This document shows, piece by piece, positions 62,165-64,000 of a stretch of DNA of 64,000 nucleotides. The number at the start of each line of letters is the position of its first letter. Within the stretch, counting starts at the first letter, position 1. Made by a program: the position numbers and the translations under genes. This stretch comes from Thysanoteuthis rhombus (lineage: Eukaryota; Mollusca; Cephalopoda; Oegopsida; Thysanoteuthidae): positions 24,901,710 to 24,965,709 of the forward strand of contig OY735206.1 in NCBI GenBank assembly GCA_963457665.1, written 5' to 3'. The notes beneath the pieces were generated by a model. It was not told the origin of the DNA. It worked only from the letters and a program-made list of their open reading frames with translations, and ran no database searches.

Positions 62165-62260
62165 TACTTTACCCGAAGCTGTTCAATTGACTGGTAAAAG
62201 CAACGCTACGTTGAGACAGCTACCCTATCAGTCGCAAGTTCGATTCCTATAGTAGCCCCT
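62165..62260 (+). mobile_element. tRNA-derived SINE head
   Basis: TTCAATTGACTGGTAAAAGC (A-box-like), AACGCTACGTTGAGACAGCT, ACCCTATCAGTCGC, then a strong B-box AAGTTCGATTCC and TATAGTAGCCCC. It corresponds in order to the minus-strand heads at 9.7-10.5 kb (AACGCTATGTTAACGCGGTT, ACCTATCGGTTGC). It is followed by an AT-rich tail (GTTATATTCCATTTATGTTG). A functional tRNA is unlikely, because no 7-bp acceptor stem is seen. Confidence 0.65.
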
Positions 62261-62441
62261 TATGCTTTTTTTGTTATATTCCATTTATGTTGTGTAGGCA
62301 ACATGGTACATTCCCCGTGTAATAACGGTTGATCATTTCAAATAAAATATTCTATATAGAAGATATAGGGATGTTATTCAGTGAAATGACAATTTTGAAG
62401 CGAAAGCTTTATGATATATTCAGAGTTTGAGGCTGTAAAAG

Positions 62442-62610
62442 TATATATATATATATATATATGTGTGTATATATATGTGTGTGTATGTGTGTGTGCGTGC
62501 GTGTGTGTGTGTGAGTGTGTATATATATATAGAGAGAGAGAGGGAGAGAGAAAGAGAGCAGGGGTATATATATGTATGAGAGGAAGAAGGAGAGAGAAAA
62601 AAGGGAAAGA
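62442..62610. repeat. (TA)n, (TG)n and GA-rich compound microsatellite
   Basis: (TA)n and (TG)n alternate to about 62530, then GAGAGAGAGAGGGAGAGAGA and a second purine-rich block to about 62610. Frames on both strands here are artefacts. Confidence 0.9.
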
Positions 62611-62619
62611 AAGAAATTG

Positions 62620-63250
62620 AGTAGATTAACGTTGCAGGCCAATCAGATTAATTTCTTGACCTGTCATGAAGAAATCACGGATGTATCTCAAGGTTAACAC
62701 TTGAAATAAACTCTGATAGCAGTTGCTATCCTCAAATCTTTTTTTCTGCATTACTTACCTCGGAGTTTTAGGCATGTTGGAAATTTAAATATCTTGATAT
62801 ATGATTCAGCAAGGTAATGTATGGGAATATGTCGTCTCCCCCCCCCCCACGCAAACAAAAGGTTCTCAGCAGGAAGTTGAATATTACATTTAAATTGTAT
62901 GTTGATGCTAAATTGGTCCCTCAGTCTTTGTCCAGAAACGTTCACTTTTTTCCTTGAATCCAGTATTTTTTTTAACCTTAACACCCATAAAATGACAGGA
63001 GAAATAATTTGATTATTTTCCAACTTTTTACATGATTATCCCCAAAATAGCAATATTCCTGACGGCGTTTGTCAGGTAACAATTTCTATTTGCTGATTAA
63101 GGAGACATGTTATATGTTTCGGTATATCGTGAAGTTGAGTAACGTATTGAGTTGTCAGTAATTAGGTGGCTGACCTTCTGTTAACATTACTTGCTAGAGT
63201 TCATGTGAGGAGTCACTCATGGCGATCCAGTTCATCCCCCTTAAATAAAT
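62620..63250 (+). repeat. duplicated block, copy 2, including repeat A right part
   Basis: GATTAACGTTGCAGGCCAAT with TCTTGACCTGTCATGAAGAA, TAAACTCTGATAGCAG, then GTATGTTGATGCTAAATTGG followed by TCCCTCAGTCTTTGTCCAGA, GTTTGTCAGGTAACAATTTC and GTCAGTAATTAGGTGGCTGA correspond in order to 59465-60240. A C-run lies at 62839-62849. No coding frame is shared between the two copies. Confidence 0.65.
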
Positions 63251-64000
63251 TCTTATCATAACACAATGCTTAATAAAGCAAGTCAAATGTTTCTGTTTAT
63301 AACTCTCCTCTTTTGTAGCCATCTTAACTTGTATTTCTAGAGATCACTGCATTTTTTTTTCCAAATTCCCCGCTGCCCTCATTAAAGGAGTGACGTAATT
63401 AAAGAATTGAAACAAAAGCCGTATCAGAGGAGTAATATAACGGAAGGCTGACATGAACACCCTATCGAGGGAATGAGATTATTAAAAATAAGAAAAAAGA
63501 ATCAAGTGAGAGGTAGTGAAAAACTTCAATCAATAAATTGTATTAAATTCAATAGAAATTATTCAAATGGACATTCAGAAGTATTCTGTATTGTTAGTTC
63601 ATTATGGTAATATTCTAATCTATCCTTTGAAATTTGCTTTCGATTTCTTCCTCTTTTTTTTCTAATATCATCGCTTCCTTTTGACTCTCCTTTGTTATCA
63701 ACCCGTATTCTATCTGTTTATGGTCAGGTTTTTCGATTTACTCCCGAACTGAACGAATTTTTATCCTTTAATTCATATTTAATGAAAGAATTCCGCCTGT
63801 GTAATTATGTCAGAGATTATACTTTTGATTATATTTAACACTATCATTTTAGATTTTTCCTTAGCTTCATGATACCGAATAGCGACGTGTTCAAATGATT
63901 AGTTACCTGATCGTTCCAATTATCCAATTTACTGGTTTGTTCTGAAAAATCTTAGATTAGAAGCCATCATTCAGTTGAGATTGTAGGCATGCTCTCGTAT
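63251..64000. other. unassigned AT-rich DNA
   Basis: Nothing recognised to the end of the window. Confidence 0.5.

Noticed and set aside
62165..62260. A functional tRNA gene
   Set aside because: The B-box is good, but the ends do not form an acceptor stem and related decayed copies exist, so a SINE head is the better reading.

Overview
This window looks like non-coding DNA from a large animal genome. It is AT-rich, has no convincing host gene or exon, and contains no bacterial-type operons, rRNA, tRNA gene or CRISPR array. Long (TA)n, (CA)n and (GA)n microsatellites, LINE copies ending in GAT-repeat tails, a mariner relic and tRNA-derived SINEs point to a metazoan. By overall texture I would guess a lophotrochozoan such as a cephalopod mollusc, but no single-copy gene is present to confirm that.

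The recognisable content is almost all transposon debris. (1) A LINE lineage with AP-type endonuclease and reverse transcriptase (RTE-like in my judgement) accounts for at least ten fragments. The longest are on the minus strand at 3270-5345 (endonuclease, RT and C-terminus) and 38340-39810 (RT and C-terminus). 3'-end fragments lie at about 11.9, 16.5, 17.5, 23.8, 36.4, 40.3, 44.6 and 53.6 kb, several ending in GAT repeats. (2) Other retroelement C-terminal fragments lie at 34.2, 58.3 and 60.7 kb, with a tentative Penelope-like piece at 41.75 kb. (3) A mariner transposase relic lies at 14160-14781 and keeps its N- and C-terminal parts but not its catalytic core. (4) tRNA-derived SINEs are clustered on the minus strand at 9.6-10.6 kb, including a nearly identical 232-bp tandem duplication, with a further copy at 62.2 kb.

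The main unexplained signal is a dispersed family of about 450-600 bp, called repeat A here, with about 14 full or partial copies, 12 of them on the plus strand. Its left part carries an ACTGTCAACATAGGTTTC-like motif and its right part a GGTCACGTGATGGTTTCTAT-like motif. I cannot assign it to a known class. Smaller local families are a ~237-bp diverged tandem at 18.1-18.6 kb with a third copy at 19.6 kb, a pair at 54.7/57.4 kb ending in (TA)n, and a pair of ~650-bp blocks at 59.5/62.6 kb that includes the right part of repeat A.

The elements do not form a pathway. The window is a mosaic of old insertions on both strands, later cut by microsatellite expansion. Most open reading frames are artefacts of microsatellites or chance. 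Boundaries are read by eye and should be taken as accurate to a few tens of bases.
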